Source of the DNA: Timema cristinae
Taxonomy: Eukaryota > Arthropoda > Insecta > Phasmatodea > Timematidae
Assembly: GCA_039000515.1 (NCBI GenBank)
Contig: JBCFYV010003508.1
Location: 47,143,265 to 47,207,264, forward strand
DNA length: 64,000 nucleotides
Reading direction: 5' to 3'
Shown: piece by piece, positions 1-10,402 of the stretch
Numbering within the stretch: the stretch's first letter is position 1
How the letters are laid out: each line of letters begins with the position of its first letter
Notes under the pieces: model-generated
What the model was told of the DNA's origin: nothing
Seen by the model: the letters and a program-made list of their open reading frames with translations, nothing else
Databases searched by the model: none
Position numbers and translations under genes: made by a program

Positions 1-82
1 GGGAAATTTGTAGGGGTGAGGGGAACATTGTTTGTGTAGGGGTGAGGGGAACATTGTTTGTGTGAGGGAGGAACATTATTTT
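1..82. repeat. Short tandem repeat, ~26-bp unit, ~3 copies, cut by window edge
   Basis: A G-rich unit containing GTAGGGGTGAGGGGAACATT recurs about every 26 bases, and the third copy is degenerate. The unit resembles the terminus of the foldback element at 6381-6786 and 19481-19860, read on its complementary strand, so it may be a tandem expansion of that terminus. The array may continue to the left of the window. Confidence 0.6.
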
Positions 83-294
83 GTTGTATTAAAATGATTT
101 CCTCAGTTTCACTTATTTTTAAAGTAGAATACATAAAAGTGCACCACAACACAGCGTTTGGTTCAGGATGTAACACCTATATATTGTACCTAGGCTAGGC
201 GTTATTCGAGAAGCAGTCTACACCCAATATCACCTCTGAGTAAACTACAGCTCTTATGGTTTATCACTCTCTCTAAAGTTAATAGTTGTCAACT

Positions 295-665
295 CTCGAC
301 CTCCTCTCAGTTATGTCTGAAGGTGATGTGCTGGTAGAAGGAGCTACTGGCAATCTCATCGCTCTACAGTTACTGTATCTGAAGGTGGTGTGCTGGGGTA
401 AGAAGGAGCTACTGGCCAAATCTCCTCGCTCTCAGTTATGTCTGAAGGTGGTGTGCTTGGTGTAAAGAAGGAGCTACTGGCCAAATCTCCTCGCTCTCAG
501 TTATGTCTGAAGGTGTGTGCTGGGTAAGAAGGAGCTACTGGCAAATCCTACCTCAGTTGCGAGTCTATGTCTTTGTTATTTGGGTGTGAGGTAAGAAGAC
601 TACGGGCAATCTCCTACTCCATATGTCAAGGTGTGTGTGGATAGAGAGAGCTACTGGCAACACGA
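295..665. repeat. Minisatellite, ~58-66 bp units, ~5-6 copies
   Basis: Units carry the landmarks CAGTTATGTCTGAAGGTG, then AGGAGCTACTGGC and CTCCTCGCTC. The central copies are about 65 bp and the outer copies decay with indels. The unit length is not a constant multiple of three and frames break between copies, so I do not call it coding. Confidence 0.7.
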
Positions 666-1074
666 CTAACCAGCGTTGCGAGCTTGTCTTGTATTTGAGG
701 GAGATTGACCAAAATAAGAGAGAATGACAACGCTGTTTCCAATATTAGCCCTGCAATTCCTCAGAGATGATATCTAGTGTAGTTATTTTGGCCGGTCTCA
801 CCCACAGACTATGTACAGCCTGAACCAGACTTCACTAATGGTCCAGTTTCCTGGAGTCTTCATCAGCAAACAATGGAATTGATGCCAATAAAACTGATTT
901 ACTATAATTTAGGAATACATTTAAATATTTATCCTGAGGCAATGTTTAAATTTTCTTGATGTTTATCAACTATTAAAATTAAAAATACAAATTACATTCA
1001 AAACAATATTTTAGGTATTTAACATGCACTTTTTGAACAGATTGATTATACCAGCATATGAGAATTTCTCTGAG
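666..1074. other. AT-rich non-coding DNA
   Basis: No long ORF, RNA gene or clear repeat is visible here. Confidence 0.5.
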
Positions 1075-1305
1075 CAAGATGGGAAGGGCTTACCAATTTT
1101 ACCGGGATAGGTATTTCCATTTACCTTTCCAGGGTCCGTTTACAAGCCACAATCGACATGAGAGCGACGGCTTTACTTCCACTACAAAGGAAGTTGTGCT
1201 ACGGATTTTTATCACTCAGGAAATATTCATTGACCCAGGCTGGGTTTGAACCCATGAACACTGGCTCCTGAGGTGAGCACTTACCTCAAGACCACCGAGG
1301 TCAAC
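1075..1305 (-). mobile_element. tRNA-derived SINE, minus orientation
   Basis: Read on the minus strand, the right end is a tRNA-like head with an A-box-like GGTGGTCTTGAGGTAAGTG followed by a B-box GGTTCAAACC. The body then runs leftwards through CAGGGTCCGTTTACAAGCC (as seen on the plus strand). This promoter layout is that of RNA polymerase III SINEs. It is not a tRNA gene, because no anticodon arm or acceptor stem folds. Confidence 0.6.
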
Positions 1306-1406
1306 AATGAAAATATAAAAGGGAAAAGAGTAAACAAGTAAAGATACAATGATTCAATAAAAGAATGTCTATGCCTTCACAAAAATTATATATTTCATGA
1401 TAGATA

Positions 1407-1475
1407 TTTCGACATTTTATGTCTCATCAGTCTCCTGAGTGATAAGTGTAACTGTTAGAGTTGCCTGAGGAGATA
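1407..1475 (-). ncRNA. Hammerhead-ribozyme-like motif
   Basis: On the minus strand CTGATGA (1430-1424) is followed directly by a perfect 5-bp hairpin GACAT-AAA-ATGTC (1423-1411) and then GAAA (1410-1407). Together these are all the invariant core bases of a hammerhead ribozyme. A 6-bp stem I is available: AGGAGA immediately 5' of the core (1436-1431) pairs with TCTCCT (1473-1468), closing a loop of about 31 nt and placing an AUA triplet at the expected cleavage position. Stem III is weak: two good pairs, then a mismatch and wobbles. Penelope-like retroelements and retrozymes are known carriers of such ribozymes, so this may be a decayed remnant of one. Confidence 0.5.
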
Positions 1476-1904
1476 TTCCCGACCTTGAACTCTATTATTA
1501 GTGACCCAGTTGGTCTATAATCACATCTCATGTTAATTTCAATCAGCCACACAAAAGAAATGGATACTGCGCACTTGAATGACGCAACTCAGCCGTCAAG
1601 TTGCCGCAGCAGATGATGAGGTTGTATCTACTATCAATTACAATAATGGAGCTACTTTACAAACTACATGTCGGATTGTAGCTTTAGTAAGGAAAGTCAC
1701 GGTTCAATTGTCTTTTCGGTTTTTACTGTTGGGTTACCATATGGCTTCAAGATTAATTTAAATTTTGGTTTGAATAAGTTATTATGTTTACTATAAACAC
1801 TTATTAGTTCAGCAATAACTATCAATATTAGAGGTGTGTGAAGTAAATTTTACAATTTAATATGAAGTCTGATAGAATAGATTAAATATTCTTTGAGACA
1901 AATT
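1476..1904. other. Non-coding stretch without recognised features
   Basis: A 60-codon ORF at 1579-1761 has no recognisable motif. Nothing else is supported here. Confidence 0.4.
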
Positions 1905-2155
1905 AAATTTTGAGTATTTTATGTTATTCCAATTGCCTCTGGCCCTTTACTTCTCCTCTTCAGCTCCCAGAATCTCTTCTTTCTTTCAAGTCATCCAATA
2001 TTTTATCTTCCTCCTTCCTAAGCTCCTCTTTCCCTCAACCTTTCCTCCTATGACGTCATGAGAAGACAGTTCCTCCTAAGGATGTGTCTGATCCAGTTTG
2101 TTTTGTACCGAAGAATCTCATCCAAAATGGTTCTCTTCTCACCACTCTTCCAGGA
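1905..2155 (-). mobile_element. 3' end of a LINE (non-LTR retrotransposon), family L-a
   Basis: The minus strand encodes the C-terminal LINE motif EKRTILDEILRYKTNW followed by IRHILRRNCLL and a stop at about 2056. About 150 bases of 3' untranslated sequence follow, ending near 1905. The pattern R-W-x-D-(x)n-N-x-x-V-L-R-R-V-G-E-(x)n-W-I-x-H-I-L-R is the post-reverse-transcriptase tail of many insect LINEs. The same 3' end is present on the plus strand at 26451-26730. Directly upstream in the coding sense lies the 57-bp minisatellite, which is an expansion of this same coding sequence. The copy is 5'-truncated, and no reverse transcriptase is present. Confidence 0.75.
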
Positions 2156-5100
2156 CTTGTCCATTTGTCCCCTGTCTGTCCACCTGATCTTCTCCAGTCT
2201 TCTCAGGACTTGTTCATTTGTCCCCCTGTCTGTCCCCTGATCTTCTCACCCACTCTTCTTAGGACTTGTTTATTTGTCCCCCTGTCTGTCCACCTGATCT
2301 TCTCACCCACTCTTCTTAGGACTTGTTCATTTGTCCCCCTGTCTGTCCACCTGATCTTCTCACCCACTCTTCTCAGGACTTGTTCATTTGTCCCCCTGTC
2401 TGTCCACCAGATCTTCTCACCCACTCTTCTTAGCACTTGTTCATTTGTCCCCCTGTCTGTCCACCTGATCTTCTCACCCACTCTTCTCAGGACTTGTTCA
2501 TTTGTCCCCCTGTCTATCCACCTGATCTTCTCACCCACTCTTCTTAGCACTTGTTCATTTGTCCCCCTGTCTGTCCACCTGATCTTCTCACCCAGTCTTC
2601 TCAGGACTTGTTCATTTGTCCCCCTGTCTGTCCACCTGATCTTCTCACCCACTCTTCTTAGGACTTGTTTATTTGTCCCCCTGTCTGTCCACCTGATCTT
2701 CTCACCCACTCTTCTTAGGACTTGTTCATTTGTCCCCCTGTCTGTCCACCTGATCTTCTCACCCACTCTTCTCAGGACTTGTTCATTTGTCCCCCTGTCT
2801 GTCCACCAGATCTTCTCACCCAGTCTTCTCAGGACTTGTTCATTTGTCCCCCTGTCTGTCCACCTGATCTTCTCCAGTCTTCTTAGCACTTGTTCATTTG
2901 TCCCCCTGTCTGTCCACCTGATCTTCTCACCCAGTCTTCTCAGGACTTGTTCATTTGTCCCCCTGTCTGTCCACCTGATCTTCTCCAGTCTTCTCAGGAC
3001 TTGTTTATTTGTCCCCCTGTCTGTCCACCTGATCTCTCATCCCCGACTCATTCCTTTTCATGACTTGTTCATATTGTTTCCCCTGTTTGTCCACCTGATC
3101 TTCTCACCCACTCTTCTCAGGACTTGTTCATTTGTCCCCCTGTCTGTCCACCTGATCTTCTCACCAACTCTTCTCAGGACTTGTTCATTTGTCCTCCTGT
3201 CTGTCCACCTGATCTTCTCACCAACTCTTCTCAGACTTGTTCATTTGTCCTCCTGTCTGTCCACCTGATCTCCTCACCCACTCTTCTTAGCACTTGTTCA
3301 TTTGTCCCCTGTCTGTCCACCTGATCTTCTCACCCACTCTTCTTAGCACTTGTTCATTTGTCCCCTTGTCTGTCCACCTGATCTTCTCACCCACTCTTCT
3401 CAGGACTTGTTCATTTGTCACCCTGTCTGTCCACCTGATCTTCTCACCCACTCTTCTCAGGACTTGTTCATTTGTCCCCTGTCTGTCCACCTGATCTTCT
3501 CACCAACTCTTCTCAGACTTGTTCATTTGTCCTCCTGTCTGTCCACCTGATCTTCTCACCCACTCTTCTTAGCACTTGTTCATATTGTCCCCCTGTCTGT
3601 CCACCTGATCTTCTCACCCACTCTTCTAGCACTTGTTCATTTGTCCCCTTGTCTTCCCACTCTGATTTCTCCACCACTATCTTCTCAGGACTTGTTCATT
3701 ATGTCACCCTGTCTGTCCACCTGATCTTCTCACCCACTCTTCTCAGGACTTGTTCATTTGTCCCCCTGTTTGTCCACCTTATCTTCTCACCCACTCTTCT
3801 TAGCACTTGTTCATTTGTCCCCCTGTCTGTCCACCTGATCTTCTCACCCACTCTTCTCAGGACTTGTTCATTTGTCCCCCTGTCTGTCCACCTGATCTTC
3901 TCACCCATCTCCCTTCTTTAGCACTGTTTCATTTTCCCCCTGTCTGTCCACCTGCTTCTTCTCACCCACTCTTCTCAGGACTTGTTCATTTGTCACCCTG
4001 TCTGTCCACCTGATCTTCTCACCCACTCTTCTCAGGACTTGTTCATTTGTCACCCTGTCTGTCCACCTGATCTTCTCACCCACTCTTCTCAGGACTTGTT
4101 CATTTTGTCCCCCTGTTTTGTCCACCTTATCTTCTCACCCATCTTCTTAGCACTTGTTCATTTGTCCCCCTGTCTGTCCACCTGATCTTCTCACCCACTC
4201 TTCTCAGGACTTGTCCATTGTCCCCCTGTCTGTCCACCTGATCTTCTCCAGTCTTCTCAGACTTGTTTATTTGTCCCCCTGTCTGTCCATCTGATCTTCT
4301 CACCCACTCTTCTCAGGACTTGTCCATTTGTCCCCCTGTCTGTCCACCTGATCTTCTCCAGTCTTCTCAGGACTTGTTCATTTGTCACCTCTGTCTGTCC
4401 ACCTGATCTTCTCACCCCACTACTTCTCAGGACTTGTTCATTTGTCCCCCTGTTGTCCACCTTATCTTCTCACCCACATCTTCTTAGCACTTGTTCATTT
4501 GTCCCCCCTGTCTGTCCACCTGATTTCTCCACCCACTCTTCATCAGGACTTGTTCATTTGTCCCCCTGTCTGTCCACCTGATCTTCTCACCCATCTTCTC
4601 AGGACTTTTCCATTTGTCCCCCTGTCTGTCCACCTGATCTTCTCCAGTCTTCTCAGACTTGTTTATTTGTCCCCCTGTCTGTCCACCTGATCTTCTCACC
4701 CACTCTTCTTAGCACTTGTTCATTTGTCCTCCTGTCTGTCCACCTGATCTTCTCACCCACTCTTCTCAGGACTTGTTCATTTCTCATGTCCCCCACTTCT
4801 GTCCACACTGATCTTCTCAACCCCACTCTTCTTAGGACTTGTTCATTTGTCCTGTCCCACTGATCTTTCACCACCTGACTTGATTCCTGTCTGTCCACCT
4901 ATTTTCACCATCTTCTCAGGACTTGTTCATTTGTCCCCCTGTCTGTCCACCTGATCTTCTCACCCACTCTTCTCAGGACTTGTTCATTTGTCCCCTGTCT
5001 TCACCTGATCTTCTCCCCACTCTTCTAGATTTCATTTGTCCCGCTTCCACCTATCTTCTCACCCACTTTCATAGACTTGTTCATTTGTCCCCCTGTCTGT

Positions 5101-5745
5101 CCACCTGATCTTCTCACCCACTCTTCTCAGGACTTGTTCATTTGTCCCCCTGTCTGTCCACCTGATCTTCTCACCCACTCTTCTTAGCACTTGTTCATTT
5201 GTCCCCCTGTCTGTCCACCTGATCTTCTCACCCACTCTTCTCAGGACTTGTTCATTTGTCCCCCTGTCTGTCCACCTGATCTTCTCACCCACTCTTCTCA
5301 GGACTTGTTCATTTGTCCCCCTGTCTGTCCACCTGATCTTCTCACCCACTCTTCTCAGGACTTGTTCATTTGTCCCCTTGTCTGTCCACCTTATCTTCTC
5401 ACCCACTCTTCTTAGCACTTGTTCATTTGTCCCCCTGTCTGTCCACCTGATCTTCTCACCCACTCTTCTCAGGACTTGTTCATTTGTCACCCTGTCTGTC
5501 CACCTGATCTTCTCACCCACTCTTCTCAGGACTTGTTCATTTGTCCCCCTGTTTGTCCACCTTATCTTCTCACCCACTCTTCTTAGCACTTGTTCATTTG
5601 TCCCCCTGTCTGTCCACCTGATCTTCTCACCCACTCTTCTCAGGACTTGTTCATTTGTCCCCCTGTCTGTCCACCTGATCTTCTCACCCACTCTTCTTAG
5701 CACTTGTTCATTTGTCCCCCTGTCTCACCCACTCTTTTATTACCA
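2155..5745 (-). repeat. 57-bp minisatellite (~63 copies) derived from LINE L-a coding sequence
   Basis: The unit is 57 bp (19 codons) and on the minus strand reads EKIRWTDRGTNEQVLRRVG, the segment of the LINE C-terminus that lies just upstream of EKRTILD in the flanking fragment. Because 57 is a multiple of three, long stretches stay open in several frames on both strands (for example 5059-5703 minus, 2084-3268 plus). These are not genes. Both ends (about 2155-3000 and 5090-5740) are very homogeneous, while 3600-5060 is full of small indels and broken units. Common unit variants differ at CAGGA versus TAGCA before CTTGTTC and at GTCCCCCTG versus GTCACCCTG. Confidence 0.9.
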
Positions 5746-6380
5746 AAACTCTTAAATGTTTCTCTTTTTTCCACACACATTAGGAAATCATTTCGACATT
5801 TCACTTTGATGAGTCTGATACCTCTTTTAAAAATCTGACAATTTATTAAATGTACCTTGGTGCTTCACTTGTGAATGACAATGCTTCTTACAAATTCGTC
5901 TGAATCGATATTTTTTACTCCAACTTGTTTCATAAACTAAATAATAGCTTTGGGAATATTTTAGTCCTGGCACTATGACGAAGCATCCTTAATAGTCAAA
6001 TCAACATGAAAAGTTGTCTTTAAAGGTAACTTTGAGTGATGATTATTCAAATAATTAATTATTGCTTAATTTGTATATTTCTTAGAAGTTATGCATTCCA
6101 ACCAATATTATGAATAGGTATTAACATACGATTTAAAATTTGAATTACTTTTAGGTAGAAAACAAGTTTTTTTTTCTTCTAAGTAACACAAAAATTAAAT
6201 TACTTAACTTAAAAATAAAACAATATCCCAATCAAATGATTTTTTGTAATCACAAGAATATTTTTTAAATATAAACTAAAGTTTACTCAAATTTATTTAA
6301 ATATTATTAAATTTTCATGAATAATATTGTTAAAAATAGGAACATTGTATTAATGTAGTATCAAATCTACTTTGGTATCT
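5746..6380. other. AT-rich non-coding DNA
   Basis: No gene is visible. At 5788-5822 there is a stretch resembling Penelope-type termini (GACATTTCA with flanking TTTC), but without a hammerhead core. Confidence 0.4.
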
Positions 6381-6786
6381 TAACTTAAATAGGGGAAGTG
6401 AAAAAAGGTATTTTAGTAATTTTTATTTACCATAAAAATTACAAAAATACCTATTCTCACACCCCCTATTTTCAAAATAAATAAAGTATTGCTCCGATAG
6501 AAACACAGTTTAATTTTCTTCACCTGGAAATATCGACCATTGTTTAATACCTGTCAAGGGTGTCCTGGAATTTAATGACAACTTTTTCTCTTAATTTAAA
6601 TTTTTTATCATCTAATGCCTCCATGACTATGACAGAGATATTCAACAACTGTTGATATCAAACACGTATGGAAAATTAAACTCTTACTACTGAAGCAATA
6701 TTTGATTTATTTTGGACAAAAACTATTTTGTTATAAAAACTGTAAAAACAATGCCCTTTTCTCGCACCCCTACATCCTCACTTTAA
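6381..6786. mobile_element. Foldback/MITE element, family F, copy 1
   Basis: The sequence is an imperfect palindrome. The left half contains CTCCGATAGAAACACAG and TTCTTCACCTGGAAATATC; the right half contains the reverse complement of the same words (GATATTCAACAACTGTTGAT and neighbours). The outer ends are AGGGGAAGTGAAAAAAGG and the reverse complement of GTAGGGGTGCGAGAAAAGG. A second copy lies at 19481-19860. There is no coding capacity. Confidence 0.6.
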
Positions 6787-7299
6787 GAACTAAACTGGAC
6801 ATATATTTCCCAATTTAGAACTTTGTATACAAATTATAAATAGACGGCACACTACCTTGTCAGGAGGTGATCCGCGAGGAGAGATTGAATTATTTCCTAA
6901 TTTGATGTCCATCTTGGAACAGACCTACTTCTTTGAACGTGTAAGTGAGAGTGAAATTATACCAACTTTACATCAGTTTAATATCAACCGGAGACTGTGA
7001 CCCCACGCACTATCTGTTCCCAAGCCGACAGCACTTTTTTATACACACTAAGACGTTTGTATTCTATCTCCCTGAATGGCATTGAAATAAACATAACATT
7101 CTACCATTGGTGCCACCAATTCTTAGAGACTATTGGTCGGTGAACGATTGATCCTTATTAGCAAAAAAAGAAAAATGATTTAAATTATTTAGACAGTCAA
7201 TTCTAAAGAAAGTAATCAAAGAGTGATTAGGTAGATATTTTTTATTGTTACATTTAACACCAAGGTTGGCGGTGGATAAACTAGGGGTAAGGATGAAGG

Positions 7300-7570
7300 A
7301 TTTTTTTTTTATTTGTCTATCTTGTCTTACTACCCATCTGGGTTATCTGCATATTTACAATAAAAGGGTAGGGATGGGGGATATCTTTTTGTACAACATG
7401 TCTTACTACACATCCAGGCTATTCACATTTTAAAATAAATAGGGTAAAACTGAGGAAGGTATCATTCATTGGGAATATACATGTATTTGTGTGGAAGGGG
7501 AGTGGAAAAACGTAAAACCACCCTCAGTACACCCAATCTCGACATCGGCAGTCTAACCTATATTGGGAGT
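7300..7570 (-). mobile_element. SINE-A fragments, two stacked 3' tails
   Basis: The SINE-A terminal word CTTACTACCCATCTGGGTTAT occurs near 7326, and a second, more decayed version (CTTACTACACATCCAGGCTAT) near 7402. The latter continues into body words GGGGAGTGGAAAAACG and ACCACCCTCAGTACACCCAA (7498-7540). This suggests one SINE inserted beside another, or a partial duplication. Confidence 0.45.
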
Positions 7571-7827
7571 GTTCCCTGAAGCAGACGACAACAAGAGATG
7601 ATGAACTAGATAAAGTGCACCCACATCAGCATTGTGATCACTCAGATATAGTGTAACCATCCGATGTTAAAAATTGAACCTCCCGGTCATACTATGAGAT
7701 CGACACCTCGGCATTTTACAGCAAGATCTGGGCACAGTAACCTTGTGCATTATCATCACAGGCTGTCTTATAAATAGTTTACAATACACACAACTGGACT
7801 CAAACTAAGAACACAATAACATGCATC

Positions 7828-8025
7828 AATGGTCGCGTGGTCTAACGCGCGACTATCGCAGGAGAATAGACTGCCGATGAAGGGGAGATCCAGGTTCATA
7901 TCTCGGTCGAGTGTACTGAGGGGGGTTTTTACTAAATGGTTTTCCACTTCCTCCACATGAATGTGGATACACTTCCATTAAATATAGCCTTCATAATCCC
8001 TAAAACCATTAGAATAATTAGTATG
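7828..8025 (+). mobile_element. SINE-A, plus orientation
   Basis: The tRNA-like head begins GGTCGCGTGGTCTAACGCGC (A-box region). It has a degenerate B-box (GGTTCATATCT) and continues through the shared body CTAAATGGTTTTCCAC to the decayed tail near 8025. It matches the copies at 30468 and 33205. Confidence 0.65.
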
Positions 8026-9301
8026 TCAGCGTAAAACTTAAAAAGGTGGAAGAGAATTAGTGATAAAAAAAACACTCATATTTTAATATAACATTTGTGC
8101 GCTCAAAAGTTAATTAACAAGTTGAGACAAATTATTGTATTATATCTATTGATCCTTAATAAATTCACTCCATAAATTAACTAAATTATTCATGAATTTT
8201 TTTTATATGTAATAAATTATTTTATGATTATTTTATCGTATTTTGAAATATTTAACTGAATAAAATATTGTAAAGAACTTGTTTCCGTTACTTTCAATCA
8301 CATGGTTTAGATTCGTCGGTCGCCATTTTGAAGCTATATTCGTTAAAACCTTTTGTTAGTGCTGTGAATAATAATCTTACTAAGTGGAATAAAACGATAA
8401 ATAAGCTTTGTGCCCGACCTCAAATAAATATATAAATAATATTGGCCTAAATTACTGTGGTTAACTATCACATTAATATATTACCATCTGTTTTCATTAC
8501 AGTCATCCAAAGTGATAGGTGTCAGCTGTTGGCGTAGGGATACATTAGGGACTATTTCTAGTATACTTGGGCAGCAGCTCAAATGAATGTCGTTTCATGA
8601 CCCCTCGAATCTGAAAAAGTGGTCTTTGCATTTCTGTATTTCTGTACCTCAAAGTAGAGCCTAAACTATTTTACCGATCAGGCTAAAATTTGGTAGCTAT
8701 TCCTACTCATGCTTATATACTGCATAGGTGTTATCCTAAACTACATCATCTGATAAGAACTGGACCCAACTATACTGCTATGGAAGTTATTTGTCCTCAG
8801 ATGAACTCTCGATTCAATCTCTGGTTGTTTATCTCTACTTATAATTAACAGGGTAGTTGTCTCAATATAATCATGTCATCTGAAGCTAGGAGGCTGTCAC
8901 ATGACACAAGAATACTTGGTTACATCTAACAGTTGACATTTATTTTCCAAAACAGTCTAAATTATCTGTACATACACTCTTTTGTATTTGTTGTTTATGT
9001 TTTGACACTAAAAATTAATAATTACAGTTTGAGTAAAATTGTAGATTAATTTGATACTTAACATCTCTTAAAGTTAGTCGGAACTATTCACAAACCATTC
9101 TGACCTATTTAGCCAAGATATGTAAACATAATTTTGCAATGAAAAATACAATATTGATCAGTTAAATTATTAATTCAGCACTGATCAAAGGGTAGCAAGC
9201 TACATAAATTGATTAGTAAAGATTAAATTTTCATATTTTTTTTAACTCATCGATTTATTTTTTAAAGTTTATTGTTATTTACGAAGCATATCTTTATAGC
9301 T
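8026..9301. other. Non-coding, AT-rich
   Basis: No ORF above background. The 8271-8420 segment is less AT-rich and could be a 5' region of something transcribed, but no splice or coding signal supports that. Confidence 0.4.
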
Positions 9302-9689
9302 GAGGAACTTTCAGGCAAAACAAGACATGCCCATCATAAATTTTTCTGAGGTGAAGCCCAAAAACCTATACCTTTAAGCTAACCAATAATTATTTTTCAA
9401 GTCAAAATGCATAAATAAAAGAACAAAAATATCATGTATTTATGTATCCTATTAAAAAAAAAAGGTCCAACAATTTCTTTACAAAACAAAATTGGACGTG
9501 TCTGGTTTCGAATGAAATACTTATATAAATGGACATGTTGCAGTTTGCTTGAAAATATCTTTGGACATGTCGGATTTTGACGAAAAATAACAATACATTT
9601 AGATTTAGCTCACCAAATACAGTCTGAAATGACGTATATCTCAATTTTGACCATCGATGGGCATGTCAGGTTTTGCATGAAAGCTCCCC
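9302..9689. mobile_element. MITE with ~35-bp terminal inverted repeats
   Basis: The left end GAGGAACTTTCAGGCAAAAC and the reverse complement of the right end (GGGGAGCTTTCATGCAAAAC) match over about 35 bases, through GACATGCCCATC. Three more diverged copies of the same terminal word (GGACATGTC followed by a T/G-rich stretch and GAAAA) lie inside, at about 9492, 9531 and 9564. The 388-bp element has no ORF. Target duplications are not obvious. Confidence 0.6.
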
Positions 9690-10177
9690 ATCACTATTAA
9701 GCCCATTTTCCTGATTTCATGACTTAAAAAAAAAAGTGAAGGGTGTCACGAAGGGGAGTTCCCCCCACAACTTGGATGGAATAAACTACAAATAAAATAA
9801 CACAAGTCTCCATAAATAGTGTTATAACTTTATTTTCTGGCAATATCACCGAGTTGTTTTATTTAATACATTCACCGAGAATGTATTCAACAGATGATTC
9901 AAATTTTTTTTATGGAATGTTAATTCTTACTTTTGATTTTGTACTACAGATACAATAATTACTTCATTCCTTCTACAATTTAATATACTTAAATTAGCAA
10001 ATGTTAGATGGTAAAAAAAATAATCAAAATACAGTCAAGCAAATATTAATAAAAACAGTAAAAAACTGGACAACAAACATTTTAGGAGCAAAGTAAAAGT
10101 TTTTTTTTATAAAGCCCTTGTAAATAATATTTCAAATCAAAATAAGAATTAAGATAAACACAACTGGAGTATCGTTT
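9690..10177. other. Non-coding, AT-rich
   Basis: Nothing beyond A/T runs. An AATAAA on the minus strand near 9827 is not tied to any gene. Confidence 0.4.
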
Positions 10178-10402
10178 GACACCTTAGCTCGGTCGATAGT
10201 GTATCTGACTACTGAGCTAAGGGCCCTGGGGTTCGGTTACCGGCATGGCCGAAAATGTATCGTTGGTAAAATGTGGGTTTAACCTTTCACATTGATAAAT
10301 TAATGGACAGGGACTGGATGTTGTGCTTGTCCAAGTCTTAAGTAAGATTATAAGGCATATGAAGCTACGACAGGCCTAACAAGCCGGAAACAGTAATGGA
10401 TG
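10178..10402 (+). mobile_element. SINE-B, plus orientation
   Basis: The tRNA-like head contains CCTTAGCTCGGTCGATAG and a B-box-like GGTTCGGTTACC. The family body follows (CATTGATAAATTAATGG, GACTGGATGTTGTGC) and then the tail GACAGGCCTAACAAGCCGG and a poly-A run. Family copies lie at 17196, 30961 (minus), 41979 (minus) and 63376. Confidence 0.75.

Noticed and set aside
2084..5755. Long ORFs on both strands (up to 394 codons) across the 57-bp array
   Set aside because: They follow only from the unit being a multiple of three. All are internally repetitive, and the only meaningful frame is the fossil LINE frame on the minus strand.
5785..5822. Second hammerhead motif near the end of the minisatellite
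   Set aside because: The minus strand has GTGAAATGTCGAAA, but the core reads CTCATCA rather than CTGATGA and there is no stem II.
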